From: Streptomyces sp. WM6378
GTDB taxonomy: Bacteria; Actinomycetota; Actinomycetes; Streptomycetales; Streptomycetaceae
Assembly: GCF_001279695.1 (NCBI RefSeq)
Contig: NZ_LGDD01000081.1
Location: forward strand, 1 to 64,000
DNA: 64,000 bases
Direction of reading: 5' to 3'
Shown: one piece after another, positions 7,254 to 16,007 of the stretch
Layout of the letters: each line of letters starts with the position of its first letter
Position numbering within the stretch: the first letter of the stretch is position 1
Notes under the pieces: generated by a model
What the model saw: only the letters and a program-made list of their open reading frames with translations
What the model was told of the DNA's origin: nothing
The model's database searches: none
Program-made: the position numbers and the translations under genes

Positions 7254-8231
7254 ATGGACACACAGGCTGAAACGGTCACCGTCGAGCAGGCCATCGCGAA
7301 CTTTTCCGCCGAAGTCGCCTACTGGCGCGAGGTGCGCGGGATGTCGAAGAAGACACTGGCCGCGGCCATGGGCTACACGCCTTCCTACGTCAGCCACATG
7401 GAAGCGGGGCGAACCAAGCCGAGCGAAGACTTCGCCCGGATCGCCGACGAGCAGCTGAACGCGGGCAAGGCGATCTGCAATCGCTGGTGCGAGTACGAAG
7501 CGGCCAAGGCCCGCGCCCACTCCCCCGCGGTCCCGCCGCCGCCCCGGCGGGCCGAGCAGCCGTACGCCACCGGCACCGCGCTTGTCGTCGAGCACGACGC
7601 GGCCCGCCTGGACTACGACGGGTCCATGTACCGGCTTACCATGCGCCGACTGCTGCGCAACACCGGCAACGACCCCATCACGCGGTATCTGATCCGCATC
7701 AGCGTCGACCGCTATCCCGGTGAGCCGGAGCGGTCCAACGAGCACTACCGGGCACACCCCCTCACCTGGGCCGAGCTGAACCTGACCGCGTGCAGCTGCG
7801 GCGAGGAAATGCTGTGGGAGGCCAAGCACGATCGCGACGCGTTCAAGGAGGTCTGGCTGCTGTTCGAAAACTCCGAGGGCCGCTTCCCTCTCTACCCGGG
7901 CGAGTCCGTATGGATCGAGTACGCCTACTCCGTCTCCGACTACAAGTGGGGCCGCTGGTTCCAGCGCGCTGTCCGGCTGCCCACGGAACACCTCGAAGTC
8001 CAACTCGACTTCCCCCTGGCACTCGACCCGGTGGTGTGGGGCACCGAGACGTCGATGACCTCCGAGGCCGCGCCGCTGCGGACAGCGCCGCACCGCCACG
8101 ACGATGAAGACGAAGGCCGGCGGACCTTCGCCTGGTCGACGTCCACGCCTGCCCTGCATGCCCGATACCGATTGGCCTGGAAGTTCCGGGCACGGCCCGA
8201 ACCCAGCACGAACCACGAGGAGTTGGGATGA
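7254..8231 (+). CDS. XRE-family DNA-binding protein
   Basis: A 325-residue protein; ATG at 7254 (GCGAGG upstream) is preferred over an in-frame TTG three bases earlier. The N-terminal helix-turn-helix is clear (YWREVRGMSKKTLAAAMGY, then TPSYVSHMEAGRTKPSEDF, about residues 22-60). The remaining 230 residues (SMYRLTMRRLLRNTGNDPIT, ESVWIEYAYSVSDYKWGRW) form a beta-rich domain common in streptomycete XRE proteins and of unknown ligand. Its stop overlaps the deformylase start by ATGA, so regulator and deformylase are co-translated. Confidence 0.82.
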   Translation: MDTQAETVTVEQAIANFSAEVAYWREVRGMSKKTLAAAMGYTPSYVSHMEAGRTKPSEDFARIADEQLNAGKAICNRWCEYEAAKARAHSPAVPPPPRRAEQPYATGTALVVEHDAARLDYDGSMYRLTMRRLLRNTGNDPITRYLIRISVDRYPGEPERSNEHYRAHPLTWAELNLTACSCGEEMLWEAKHDRDAFKEVWLLFENSEGRFPLYPGESVWIEYAYSVSDYKWGRWFQRAVRLPTEHLEVQLDFPLALDPVVWGTETSMTSEAAPLRTAPHRHDDEDEGRRTFAWSTSTPALHARYRLAWKFRARPEPSTNHEELG

Positions 8232-8800
8232 CCGAGGTGCGGCCCAGTCAGCGCATGCGAGAACTCGGAGTCGTCCAGCACGGCGCCCCAGCCCTGGACA
8301 CCCCCTCAACGGCCCTCGACCTGCCCGCCGAAAGGGCCACCGCCGAACTCGTCATCGACCAGCTCACCGAGGCGATGGATCGCATCGCCCGCGCCCACGA
8401 CTTCTCCGGCAAAGGCATGGGGCTGGCCGCACCGCAGATCAACATCGCCCACGCCGCCGCCGCGGTACGGCCCGCCGCTCCTGGCGCCGAGACGATCGTT
8501 CTCCTCAACCCCCGCATCACCGCGTCCTCCGATGAGATTGACGAGCAGTACGAAGGCTGCCTCAGCTTCTTCGACGTCCGCGGCATGGTGCCCCGCCCTC
8601 TGCGGATCACCGTCGAAACCACCGCGCTGGATGGCAGCAAGGTCACCACCGTGTACGAGCGCGGGCTCGCCCGCCTCGTCCAGCACGAGGTCGACCATCT
8701 TGAGGGGCATCTGTACATTGCCCGCATGCGTCCGGGAGTCGACCCGATCCCTGTCGAGGAGTACCGGCAAACCGGCCGCGCCTGGGCCTACGACCAGTAA
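8228..8800 (+). CDS. def: peptide deformylase
   Basis: A 190-residue peptide deformylase, the metal enzyme that removes the formyl group from nascent proteins. All three signature motifs are present in order: GMGLAAPQI (motif 1, about residue 63), EGCLSF (motif 2, Cys metal ligand) and VQHEVDHLEGHLYI (motif 3, HExxH, about residue 155). It is translationally coupled to the XRE regulator. Streptomycetes carry several def genes; one coupled to a regulator outside a ribosomal context is accessory. It may simply be a regulated paralogue, or it may protect against a deformylase-directed metabolite. Confidence 0.95.
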   Translation: MTEVRPSQRMRELGVVQHGAPALDTPSTALDLPAERATAELVIDQLTEAMDRIARAHDFSGKGMGLAAPQINIAHAAAAVRPAAPGAETIVLLNPRITASSDEIDEQYEGCLSFFDVRGMVPRPLRITVETTALDGSKVTTVYERGLARLVQHEVDHLEGHLYIARMRPGVDPIPVEEYRQTGRAWAYDQ

Positions 8801-8858
8801 CACCTGAACCGGCTCCGGGGCGGAAGGCCACCAGGGCCCTCCGGCTCCTGCGGCCGCC

Positions 8859-9641
8859 TCATGCAGCCCGTTCCACAGAGGGTTCATCCCGCAGCTCTAG
8901 CTCAGCAACACCCTTCAACCATGCATGAGTTCGAGAATCGAACTCTGCTTGATCACGGTACGTTTCTTCGGCACTCCACTGCCCGTCGTGGACGCGTCGG
9001 TGATACACAACATCGGGCAGCAGTTCCCCGGCAGCGCGTGCGCACACGCCAAGCACGAAGCTGTAGTCCTCCCCTTTGTGGAGACCGCCGTGTCCAACTG
9101 CACGCGCAAGGGCCGTGTCGGTGAGCAGCATGCAGTGCCCCAGGGGCGGCTTACTGGCGAGCGGGTCCGGCCAGTACGACAACACCTCACCGGCCGCGAG
9201 CGGCCCGACGGGGGTCGGGCACATCCACGTCGACAGGTTCCCGGAGTGGGGGTCCCAGTCGGCCGACCGGCCAGCGACCCAGCGCAGTCCGGCGGCGACG
9301 GCATGCTCGTTCCTGATTGCCAAGCTCAGCGGGGTGGCGAGCCGGTCGTCATCGTCTGCGAAGGCACAACGGGGAGCGTCGACATAGTTCAAGGCGGTGT
9401 TTCGGGCGGGCGCCGGCCCGGGCCCGGGCCTGGCGATCACTTTGACCCGGGGGTCCCTCGTGATCGCCCGCGGTATGAGATCGAGGTTGGCCTGGGGGCC
9501 GTTGGGCGCGACGATCCACTGCCAGGTGACCTCCTCCTGGGCGCGGAGGCTCTCGTAGAGCTCCTCGAGGAATGGCAGGCGTGTGGGGTTCAAGCCCGTC
9601 GGGGTGATGACGGCGACGGCAGGCTGGGCAGGGCTGGGCAT
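8859..9641 (-). CDS. family 2 glycosyltransferase
   Basis: A 260-residue GT-A-fold enzyme; the ATG at 9641 follows a GGAGAAG site. Visible features: VAVITPTGLNPTRLPFLEEL (N-terminal nucleotide-binding strand), VKVIARPGPGPAPARNTAL (R-N-x-A-L segment that packs the sugar nucleotide) and CAFADDDDRLATPLSLAI, whose D-D-D-D is the DXD-type metal motif (about residue 105). It is soluble with no membrane helix. It is the last gene of a minus-strand run starting at the MFS exporter. The acceptor is unknown; a peptide or small-molecule glycoside is plausible. Confidence 0.82.
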   Translation of the reverse strand: MPSPAQPAVAVITPTGLNPTRLPFLEELYESLRAQEEVTWQWIVAPNGPQANLDLIPRAITRDPRVKVIARPGPGPAPARNTALNYVDAPRCAFADDDDRLATPLSLAIRNEHAVAAGLRWVAGRSADWDPHSGNLSTWMCPTPVGPLAAGEVLSYWPDPLASKPPLGHCMLLTDTALARAVGHGGLHKGEDYSFVLGVCARAAGELLPDVVYHRRVHDGQWSAEETYRDQAEFDSRTHAWLKGVAELELRDEPSVERAA

Positions 9642-9667
9642 GGATCTTCTCCGTGGGCGAGTGGGCA

Positions 9668-10042
9668 CTACGCGGCGCGGCGCGGCACGTGGGATGAGGT
9701 GGCTCCGGGCCTTTGAGACCACGGTCCGATGACGTGGCGGGCGGGCAGGTGAATCAGGTGGAGGCCGGGGGGCAGTGATGCCTGGAAGTCCTGGAGTTCG
9801 GTGCGGCTGGGGGGCGCGGTGGGTGCTCGGGCGGCTGCGGCTTCGAGGATCGCAGGCGCTTCGGCTTCCTCGCTCGGTGGGCCGGTCCAGCGCAGGACGA
9901 GCATTCCGTGGTGGTCGTCAGTCTGCTGCTCGGGTGGGCCGGGGTGGACGGGCTGGTACCACCGGTGGACTTGGTCGAGGACGACGATCGGGTAGATCGC
10001 TCCGATGCCGTAGTGGGCGGCCTGAACTTCGTGCTGGGTCAA
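9668..10042 (-). CDS. hypothetical protein
   Basis: A 124-residue protein with no family I recognise. It begins MTQHEVQAAHYGIGAIYPIV and has VHRWYQPVHPGPPEQQTDDH and GLHLIHLPARHVIGPWSQRP segments, giving it many His, Trp and Pro residues. It is cytosolic, with no signal or membrane segment. It lies 26 bp upstream of the glycosyltransferase and 92 bp downstream of the lipoprotein on the same strand. Coding potential is supported by strong G/C third positions and by its place in the run. Confidence 0.6.
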   Translation of the reverse strand: MTQHEVQAAHYGIGAIYPIVVLDQVHRWYQPVHPGPPEQQTDDHHGMLVLRWTGPPSEEAEAPAILEAAAARAPTAPPSRTELQDFQASLPPGLHLIHLPARHVIGPWSQRPGATSSHVPRRAA

Positions 10043-10134
10043 CTCGTCTGTCCTTCATGGGTGTTGGTTCCGCTGCTGGTGTGGATGGGGCACGTCGGCG
10101 CCGTGTCGGCGGGGCGCTGGGCCGGGTGGTCAGG

Positions 10135-10860
10135 TCAGTGGGAGGGGGCTTCGACGACGTTGGTGGGCGTCGTGGCGCCGACGGGCTTGCCGAAGTCCGA
10201 GTAGGTGATGTCACCCGCCTCGGTGTTGTCGGAGCTGTCCACGGACAGGAGGTTGGAGGTGCCATCGGCCGAGACGAGGTAAGTCATCGGCTTGCCGCCG
10301 GACACGAGCTCTACGGGGACGGCTCGGTGGCCTCCCGTCTCCCGGATCGCCTTCTTGGTCATGGTGGTCGAGGCGGTGTAGGGGTGGGTGAACTGCTCCT
10401 GGTGGCAGTAGCTGGCCAGGGCCTTCATCAGGGCGTTATCGCGGGTGCCGTGGATCCACTGCGCGTCGGGGACTTGGTTATCGAGTTCCTTGGCCAGGGT
10501 CTGGTCGAGCTTGGCGAAGATGTCGCTGCCCTTGACGACGATCTCGAAGGAGCCTCGCTGCTTCTTGTCGACCGTGCCGGTGCACTCGGTGGCGGACAGC
10601 CGCAGGTCGGTGCCGGCGTCCGAGCGGTCCATGCGTTCGCGGAACGACCCTGCCTCGGCGTTCGTTCGCATCGCCTTGTTGTAGATGTCGGCGGCGGGCA
10701 GCTCTTCGATGCCGTTCGCCTTGGCCGGGGGTGCCATTGGAGCCTGCTCGGTCGACTTGGACGTGCCGGCGGAGTCGTTGTTGCACGCCGTTAGGGTCAG
10801 TAGGACGGCCGTGCAGGCGAGAGCGGCGAGCGGCAGGCGACGGGCAGTGGAGTTGTTCAT
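10135..10860 (-). CDS. secreted lipoprotein
   Basis: A 241-residue lipoprotein. The signal peptide (RRLPLAALACTAVLLTLTAC) ends in a lipobox L-T-A-C with the lipidated Cys at about residue 26, followed by a Ser/Thr/Pro linker. The mature domain (DIYNKAMRTNAEAGSFRERM, SFEIVVKGSDIFAKLDQTLA, then VSGGKPMTYLVSADG and ITYSDFGKPV) resembles streptomycete LppX/LprG-like lipoproteins that fold as an open beta barrel holding a hydrophobic ligand. It sits between EIIC and the small protein in the minus-strand run. A role in export or capture of a lipid-like product is inferred from family and location only. Confidence 0.8.
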   Translation of the reverse strand: MNNSTARRLPLAALACTAVLLTLTACNNDSAGTSKSTEQAPMAPPAKANGIEELPAADIYNKAMRTNAEAGSFRERMDRSDAGTDLRLSATECTGTVDKKQRGSFEIVVKGSDIFAKLDQTLAKELDNQVPDAQWIHGTRDNALMKALASYCHQEQFTHPYTASTTMTKKAIRETGGHRAVPVELVSGGKPMTYLVSADGTSNLLSVDSSDNTEAGDITYSDFGKPVGATTPTNVVEAPSH

Positions 10861-10907
10861 CGTGGTTGTCTCCAGGTGCGGGATGGCTGGGTAGGGGTGG
10901 GGACGAG

Positions 10908-12167
10908 TCAGGATCGGGGACGCGAAGGGCTCTCGGTGCGGGTGTCATCGGGTGGGGCGGGGGTGCGGCCGGGGGTGCGCAGGTTGAAGCGCGTGATCGC
11001 GAATCGGAAGATCATGTAGTAGAGGGCGCCGTAGGCGACGGCGAGGGGCAGCAGGAGCAACGGGCGTTGGGAGATTGAGTAGTTGAGGACGTAGTCGATC
11101 GCTCCGGCGCTGAAGACGAAGCCCGCATGGATGTCGAGGAGGTTGACGATCGCGAGGCTGAGTCCGGTGAGCACCGCGTGTACCAGGTAGAGCGGGAAAG
11201 CCACGAAAACGAACGTCAACTCGATGGGCTCCGAGACCCCTGCGAGGCAGCAAATTGAGCCCGCGGGCAGTAGCAGGGCGCCGACACGGCGGCGGTGCTC
11301 GGGCAGTGCGCTGCGCCACATCGCCAGGGCGGCGGCGGGCAGGCCGGCCATGTAGACAGGGAAGAAGCCGCCCATGAACACGCCGGCTTCCGGACTGTGT
11401 CTCTCGATGAAGCAGGGGACGTCACCTTTCACGCCGCCCCCGCAGTCGCCGGTCAGGTACCAGGCCACGGCGTTGAGAGGCTGGTGCATGCCGATGGGGC
11501 CCAGGAGGCGGTTGAGGAACCCGAAGATTCCCCCGCCGAGGACCGCGTGGTCCGCGACGGCGGCCGCGGAGGCGGTGAGTGCCCGTTCCACGGTGGGGTA
11601 GGCGAGCCCGAGCAGGGTGCCGACGGTGAGGGCGGCGAGGGCGACGATCCCGTAGGCGGCGAACGGGGGAATGCGGCTCCGTCCGGTGGTGACGCGCTTC
11701 CAGATGGCCATGGCCAGCAGGGCGCCGACGATCCCGGCGAGCGCCCCGTAGGGCCATCGGGCGGGCGGGGCGTCGAGTTGGTCGGCTGGCAGCGGGTTGA
11801 GGACGAGGACGACCTTGGCGAGGACCAGGTAGGAGATGAGGCAGGCCAGCACGGGGCCGGCAGCGTCCTTGGCGCGGTTGAGGCCCAGGGCGATTCCGAC
11901 GGCGAACAGGGCCGGGAGGTTGTCGAGGACCGCCGAGCCCGCTCCGGAGATGACCGCGGCCGCGGTGTGCAGGTGCTGGTAGCGGCCCAGGAGGTCGTCC
12001 TGTCCGAGGCGTAGGAGCAGGCCGGCGGCGGGCATCGCTGCGATCGGCAGGGCGAGGCCCTGGCCCATGCGGCGCAGCCGCGCCGTGAGCGTGGTCGGGT
12101 CGGCCGGTGCGGCGTTGTCGCCGCGGTGCGGGGCGGTCTTGGTTCGGGTGAACGGCAGGGTCACCAC
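10908..12167 (-). CDS. PTS EIIC component, N-acetylglucosamine/glucose type
   Basis: A 419-residue membrane protein with the glucose/GlcNAc-family EIIC layout: LALPIAAMPAAGLLLRLGQ at the N-terminus, LPALFAVGIALGLNRAKDAA, FFPVYMAGLPAAALAMW and the substrate-site motif CCLAGVSEPIELTFVFVAFP. There is no fused EIIB or EIIA, as in streptomycete NagE proteins, so it would need NagF-like EIIB and Crr EIIA encoded elsewhere. About ten hydrophobic segments are visible. Its place between an ATP-grasp ligase and a lipoprotein is unusual for a sugar permease and may mean supply of amino sugar to a pathway, or a chance insertion. Confidence 0.88.
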   Translation of the reverse strand: MVTLPFTRTKTAPHRGDNAAPADPTTLTARLRRMGQGLALPIAAMPAAGLLLRLGQDDLLGRYQHLHTAAAVISGAGSAVLDNLPALFAVGIALGLNRAKDAAGPVLACLISYLVLAKVVLVLNPLPADQLDAPPARWPYGALAGIVGALLAMAIWKRVTTGRSRIPPFAAYGIVALAALTVGTLLGLAYPTVERALTASAAAVADHAVLGGGIFGFLNRLLGPIGMHQPLNAVAWYLTGDCGGGVKGDVPCFIERHSPEAGVFMGGFFPVYMAGLPAAALAMWRSALPEHRRRVGALLLPAGSICCLAGVSEPIELTFVFVAFPLYLVHAVLTGLSLAIVNLLDIHAGFVFSAGAIDYVLNYSISQRPLLLLPLAVAYGALYYMIFRFAITRFNLRTPGRTPAPPDDTRTESPSRPRS

Positions 12168-12264
12168 GTTGTCGGCCTCCGGTCGTCGTACTGCGGGTGG
12201 AGGTGCCGTGGTGCGGTGGCGGCCAGGGCGCGGGGCATGGTGGTGGCTCCTGAGGCTGGTCGGG

Positions 12265-13527
12265 TCAGCGCACGCAGGCGGTGGTGCGGACGGGTGAGGT
12301 GATGTGCACGGTGAGGCTCTGCATCACCTGGTCGAGGCGTGCCTGGCAGGCGTCGGGGGTGGGGCCGCTGACGATGGCGTGGGCGAGGCGGTCGTTGATG
12401 GTGCTGTGCGGGCCGGCGACTACGACGTCGCCCGACTGCCGTGTCCAGAAGAGGCGTTCGAGCCAGTCGGCTGTGAACGCGCGGGCGTGGGCGGCCTGGA
12501 CGGGGCCGGTGACGGTCGGGTAGCGGAACTCGATCGCTGCGCTCTGCGCGACGGACCCGGCAAGGTCGGGGGTGTCGCCGGTGGCCAGGGCGGCCTGGGC
12601 CTGCGGGAGGGAGATGCCGGTCGCGAGGTGGACGAGGAGCGGAATGAGGTCGCCGCCGAGGCGGGCGTTGATCTCGATGATGCGCGGGCCCTGGCGGGTG
12701 AGGCGTACCTCGACGTGCAGGATCCCGGTGGTGATGCCGACCGCTTTGATGGCGGAGGTGACGACGTGGTGGAGGGCCGGGTCGTCGAGGAGCGGGTCGG
12801 TGGCGTCGACGAGGTGGCCGGTCTCCAGGAACGCCGGCTCGGAGCCGAGCCGTTTGCGGGTGATCGCGGCGATGTGTACGTCGCCCCGGCCGCGGACGGC
12901 GCACTCGACGCTGATCTCGGGGCCGTGGAGGTACTCCTCGACCAGGACGCCGGCGACCGCACTCGCCTCCAAGCCGATCAGGGTCGCGGCGGCGGCGTTG
13001 TCGTAGTGGGCGCTGACGTGCTCGCGGTAGTCAGCGCGATGGACGCCGGCGCTGCCGCCCAGGCCGCGGGGCTTGATGACGACGGGGTAGCCGATGGCGG
13101 CGGCGGCCGCGACTGCTTCGTCGGCGCTGTTGACGAGGACGGATCGGGCGGAGGGGACGCCGTGTTCGGCGAGGAGTTGGCGGGTGCGGGCCTTGTCGCG
13201 GCAGGCGGCGACGGCGTCCGGGTCGGCGCCGGGCAGACCCAGTTCCTTGGCCAGGCGGGCGACGAGCTCGACGTGGTGCTCAAGGTAGGTGGTGACGCCG
13301 GTGATGGGCTGGCGCAGGGCGATCTCGGTGACCGCGCGGTGGACGGCTTGGTGGTCGTGCAGGTCGACGGTGACCGTGTCGGTGACGTAGGGGCGGGTCC
13401 AGGCGGGCACCTGGTCGTCGAGGAGGACGAGGTGGTGGCGGGCGGCGAACTCCTGCAGGAGAAAGGAGCGGTAGGCGCGGTCGCCGGCGCCCAGGACGAG
13501 CAGGACGGGCCGGGTGTGGTGGTTCAT
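12265..13527 (-). CDS. ATP-grasp carboxylate-amine ligase
   Basis: A 420-residue ATP-grasp enzyme. The N-terminal Rossmann-like part (VLLVLGAGDRAYRSFLLQEF) is followed by the central domain (LLAEHGVPSARSVLVNSADE) and the ATP-grasp lysine strand AIGYPVVIKPRGLGGSAGVH. VLVEEYLHGPEISVECAVRG and PRIIEINARLGGDLIPLLVH contribute the Mg/ATP-binding Glu and Asn. This is the arrangement of dipeptide/amino-acid ligases such as BacD and carnosine synthase, which join amino acids through an acyl phosphate. It is followed 12 bp upstream on the strand by an MFS gene, a common ligase-exporter pairing. Substrates are unknown. Confidence 0.88.
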   Translation of the reverse strand: MNHHTRPVLLVLGAGDRAYRSFLLQEFAARHHLVLLDDQVPAWTRPYVTDTVTVDLHDHQAVHRAVTEIALRQPITGVTTYLEHHVELVARLAKELGLPGADPDAVAACRDKARTRQLLAEHGVPSARSVLVNSADEAVAAAAAIGYPVVIKPRGLGGSAGVHRADYREHVSAHYDNAAAATLIGLEASAVAGVLVEEYLHGPEISVECAVRGRGDVHIAAITRKRLGSEPAFLETGHLVDATDPLLDDPALHHVVTSAIKAVGITTGILHVEVRLTRQGPRIIEINARLGGDLIPLLVHLATGISLPQAQAALATGDTPDLAGSVAQSAAIEFRYPTVTGPVQAAHARAFTADWLERLFWTRQSGDVVVAGPHSTINDRLAHAIVSGPTPDACQARLDQVMQSLTVHITSPVRTTACVR

Positions 13528-13539
13528 CGTGGCTCCTGG

Positions 13540-14787
13540 TCAGCGGTGGTCGGGTACGGGGTGGGCACGGTGGATGAGCGCGGCCAGGGGCCAGGCCAGA
13601 GCGGCGCCGAGGGCGCCGACGGTGATGGTGGTGAGGGCGGCGAGTTCGGCGCCGCCGTGGGTCAGCGCCCATCCGGCGAGGGCGGGGGCGATGATGACGG
13701 CGCCGGCCAGGGTCGTTCCCCAGATCCCCGCGTACAGGCCGCGGGCGGTGGGCGGGGAGAGGCGGTTGAGGAGGTCGGACGCGGCGACGAAGACGACTAT
13801 CTCGCCGGGGACGGCGAGGGCGGCGGTCGCGGCGTAGCCGAGGGAGGTGGAGGCGAATCCGGCGGCGCCCATGCTCGCGCCCAGGGCGAGGGAGCTCGCG
13901 GCGAACAGGCCGGTCATCGGCTTCGGGCCGTCAGCCTGGCGGCTGAGCCAGCGGTTGAGGAGCGGGGAGAGCAGCAGGACCGCTCCCGCGTTGGCGGTCT
14001 GGGTCCAGCCGTAGGCGGCGGCGTCGAGTCCGTCGTCGGCCATGAGCATCGGCATGGAGGAGAACAGGCTCGCGGCGCAGGTCAGCGCGCACAGGCTGGC
14101 CAGGAGCAGCAGCCACAGCCCGCGGTCGGTGAGCGCGGCACGGTAGTTGGCGGGCCGGGGGGTGTTGGGGTCGGAGTGCGGGTCGGCGGGCAGGAAGCGC
14201 CACACCAGAAGCGCGAACAGGGTGCAGGCGCCGGCGTTGATCCAGATCAGGGCCGGGATGCCGAGCGGGCCGGCGAGCATGCCGCCGGCGGTTCCGGCGA
14301 CGGCGGCGCCGACGTTGACGGCGAAGTGCCTCCACGCGTTCACGGAGGCACGGACGCCGTCCTCGGGGAAGGCGTCAGCGATCGCGGCGGTGAACACCGA
14401 GCGGGAGGCGTCGTAGACGATGCCGGCGGTGAAGGTCGCCGCGAACAGGGCGGGAACGGCGTGGGCCTGGGCGAGCAGAGGCAAGGCGGCCGCGGCGAGC
14501 AGCATGGCCGTGATGAGGGTGGCGCGGTGGCCGATCCGGTCGGCGAGCCACCCGCACAGCACGGAACCCGCCAGCCAGCCGGCGCCGAAGACAGCGAGGA
14601 TGGCGCTGACGGTCCCGGTGGAAAGGTGCAGGTCGTGCAGGCGGTACGGCAGGAACGGGTAGGTGAATCCGAAGCCTCTGGCGAGGAAGGTACCGACCAT
14701 CAGCGTCCAGATCGCCGCCGGCCATCGGCGTGTGGCTCCGTTCCCGGCCCGGTCCGGTCGCCTGACCGGCGCGGCAGTGGTGGGCAC
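13540..14787 (-). CDS. MFS transporter
   Basis: A 415-residue major facilitator with about twelve hydrophobic segments. I place the start at GTG 14787, which has a GGAG site 6 bases upstream; the longer frame begins in Pro-rich non-coding-like sequence. The TM2-TM3 loop GWLADRIGHRATLITAM matches the MFS signature G-x-L-x-D-R-x-G-R. An acidic loop (AFPEDGVRASVNAWRHFAVN) follows TM4. It heads the minus-strand run and is 12 bp from the ATP-grasp gene, so it probably exports that enzyme's product. Confidence 0.87.
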   Translation of the reverse strand: MPTTAAPVRRPDRAGNGATRRWPAAIWTLMVGTFLARGFGFTYPFLPYRLHDLHLSTGTVSAILAVFGAGWLAGSVLCGWLADRIGHRATLITAMLLAAAALPLLAQAHAVPALFAATFTAGIVYDASRSVFTAAIADAFPEDGVRASVNAWRHFAVNVGAAVAGTAGGMLAGPLGIPALIWINAGACTLFALLVWRFLPADPHSDPNTPRPANYRAALTDRGLWLLLLASLCALTCAASLFSSMPMLMADDGLDAAAYGWTQTANAGAVLLLSPLLNRWLSRQADGPKPMTGLFAASSLALGASMGAAGFASTSLGYAATAALAVPGEIVVFVAASDLLNRLSPPTARGLYAGIWGTTLAGAVIIAPALAGWALTHGGAELAALTTITVGALGAALAWPLAALIHRAHPVPDHR

Positions 14788-14847
14788 ACAGACTCCAGCT
14801 AGGTTGCGGCGCTGATGGGCGGCGCCATGCAGATGCGAAAGGGGCGG

Positions 14848-14876
14848 GGGTGCCGCCGACGTGGGAGGCGGCACCC
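14848..14876. terminator. hairpin upstream of MFS gene
   Basis: Perfect 10-bp stem GGGTGCCGCC / GGCGGCACCC with a 9-nt loop. It lies between the convergently placed SH3 gene end and the MFS start. The same stem sequence recurs at 48400-48427. It is probably a transcription terminator insulating the MFS operon. Confidence 0.55.
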
Positions 14877-14964
14877 TCTGGTTGGCCAGGACAGGCCCGC
14901 TCTAGGAGGACGAGGAGCAGGACCGGGCACCGCTTCGGGGCTGAAGGGCGGTCCTCGGCCGGGG

Positions 14965-14996
14965 CCCGGCCGGGCAGGGGGTAGTGCCCGGCCGGG
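14965..14996 (-). terminator. terminator of SH3-protein gene
   Basis: Perfect 12-bp stem CCCGGCCGGGCA / TGCCCGGCCGGG with an 8-nt loop, 46 bp beyond the stop codon at 15043. GC-rich stems with no U-tract are the normal terminator form in streptomycetes. Confidence 0.65.
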
Positions 14997-15042
14997 AGTT
15001 CAGGACGGCGGCGTCAGCCGCGGGCCAGGAAGCTGTGGCCGG

Positions 15043-15420
15043 TCAGTCGAGCTGCATGTAGACGCACTGCTCGAGGTACTTCTTGTGGACCCAGCCGGTG
15101 GTGCCCTTCTTGATGCCGGTCTCCGACTTGTGATCGAGCTTGGTCTTGATCCAGTCGCCGCTGCTGCCGACCTCCGTGCCGGAGTCGCTCCAGCGGTAAA
15201 GCAACCCGAGCGACCGGTAGTTCGTGCTCGGTCCGCTGCGGAGGTTGACCGCCTTGCCGGTCACCGACCAGGTCGGGCAGGTATTCGCTGCGGCAAGCGT
15301 GGCCGGCGCCTGCGCGGGGGTGCTCGCGAGGGCGGATGGGGCGGCCGCCAGGGTGGCCGCGGCCCCCATCGTGATGGTGGCGACCGCGATGCCGGCGCGG
15401 CCTATGAACTTGGCCTGCAT
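15043..15420 (-). CDS. small secreted SH3-domain-like protein
   Basis: A 125-residue protein; the ATG at 15420 follows AGGAGACGAAG. The signal peptide (AGIAVATITMGAAATLAAAP) is cut near PSALAS-T. The mature part has a bacterial SH3 pattern: VNLRSGPSTNYRSLGLLYRW (N-L-R-S-G-P-S signature), SGDWIKTKL and GTTGWVHKKYLEQC. Two Cys (NTCPTW and EQCVYM) could form a disulfide. Such small exported proteins are common in streptomycetes; some bind cell wall or act as small extracellular effectors. It stands alone, with its own terminator. Confidence 0.8.
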   Translation of the reverse strand: MQAKFIGRAGIAVATITMGAAATLAAAPSALASTPAQAPATLAAANTCPTWSVTGKAVNLRSGPSTNYRSLGLLYRWSDSGTEVGSSGDWIKTKLDHKSETGIKKGTTGWVHKKYLEQCVYMQLD

Positions 15421-16007
15421 TCTTCGTCTCCTGAGCCGTGGACTGCGTTTCCCAAGGAGCCGTCCGAATTCGCGGGCAGGACGAGTTACGACGTCCCGCC
15501 TTCGAAGCGGAAAGCACACGCCCGAAAAGCTAGGAGAATTTCCCTGTGGATAAGTTCCGGCGTTTCCCAGGCACTCGTGCGCGCCATCACAGCGCGCGGA
15601 TACACGAAGTTCCCGCTGGATGATTCATGACAACTAGGAGATTTCAGGCAACGGATCTGATGGCCCGGCTAGCTCTGCGAACCGCTTCCAGTCCTGGACC
15701 GGTGAATTTCTGCGCCGCCCTGTACCCGCGCGGTCCCAAAGGGACCCCAAGTTCTGCTGCACACGAAAGACGCAGCGGCACCCTCCCCGAAACAGAGGGG
15801 ATTCCTCTCACGGACGGATAGCCCGCCACCTCGTCCCTGTGCGTGCGGTGCGCGGACGCGACCGGCGAAGCCCGCGCACCTGATGGGGAGTTAACCCGAG
15901 CTGGAGCTCGGGGAACGCCAAGCGTACGCGGTGGCCTAGGAGTTGAGGCGAGCGTTGCAGTGCCTGAACCACCCGGGACGGGGAGGTGGGCTCGCTACCC
16001 TGAGCTC
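15421..16007. other. intergenic, no gene seen
   Basis: 587 bp with no convincing gene. It is somewhat more AT-rich than its neighbours between about 15530 and 15700, suiting a promoter region for the SH3 gene. A short plus-strand frame at 15627-15821 lacks a good ribosome site and coding composition. Confidence 0.5.

Noticed and set aside
12304..14802. Long plus-strand ORF (about 832 codons) opposite the ATP-grasp and MFS genes
   Set aside because: Gly/Val/Asp-rich antisense frame typical of high-GC DNA. The minus strand holds two well-defined proteins.
15627..15821. Short plus-strand ORF in the 587-bp gap
   Set aside because: Poor ribosome site, no codon bias and no recognisable features; treated as intergenic.
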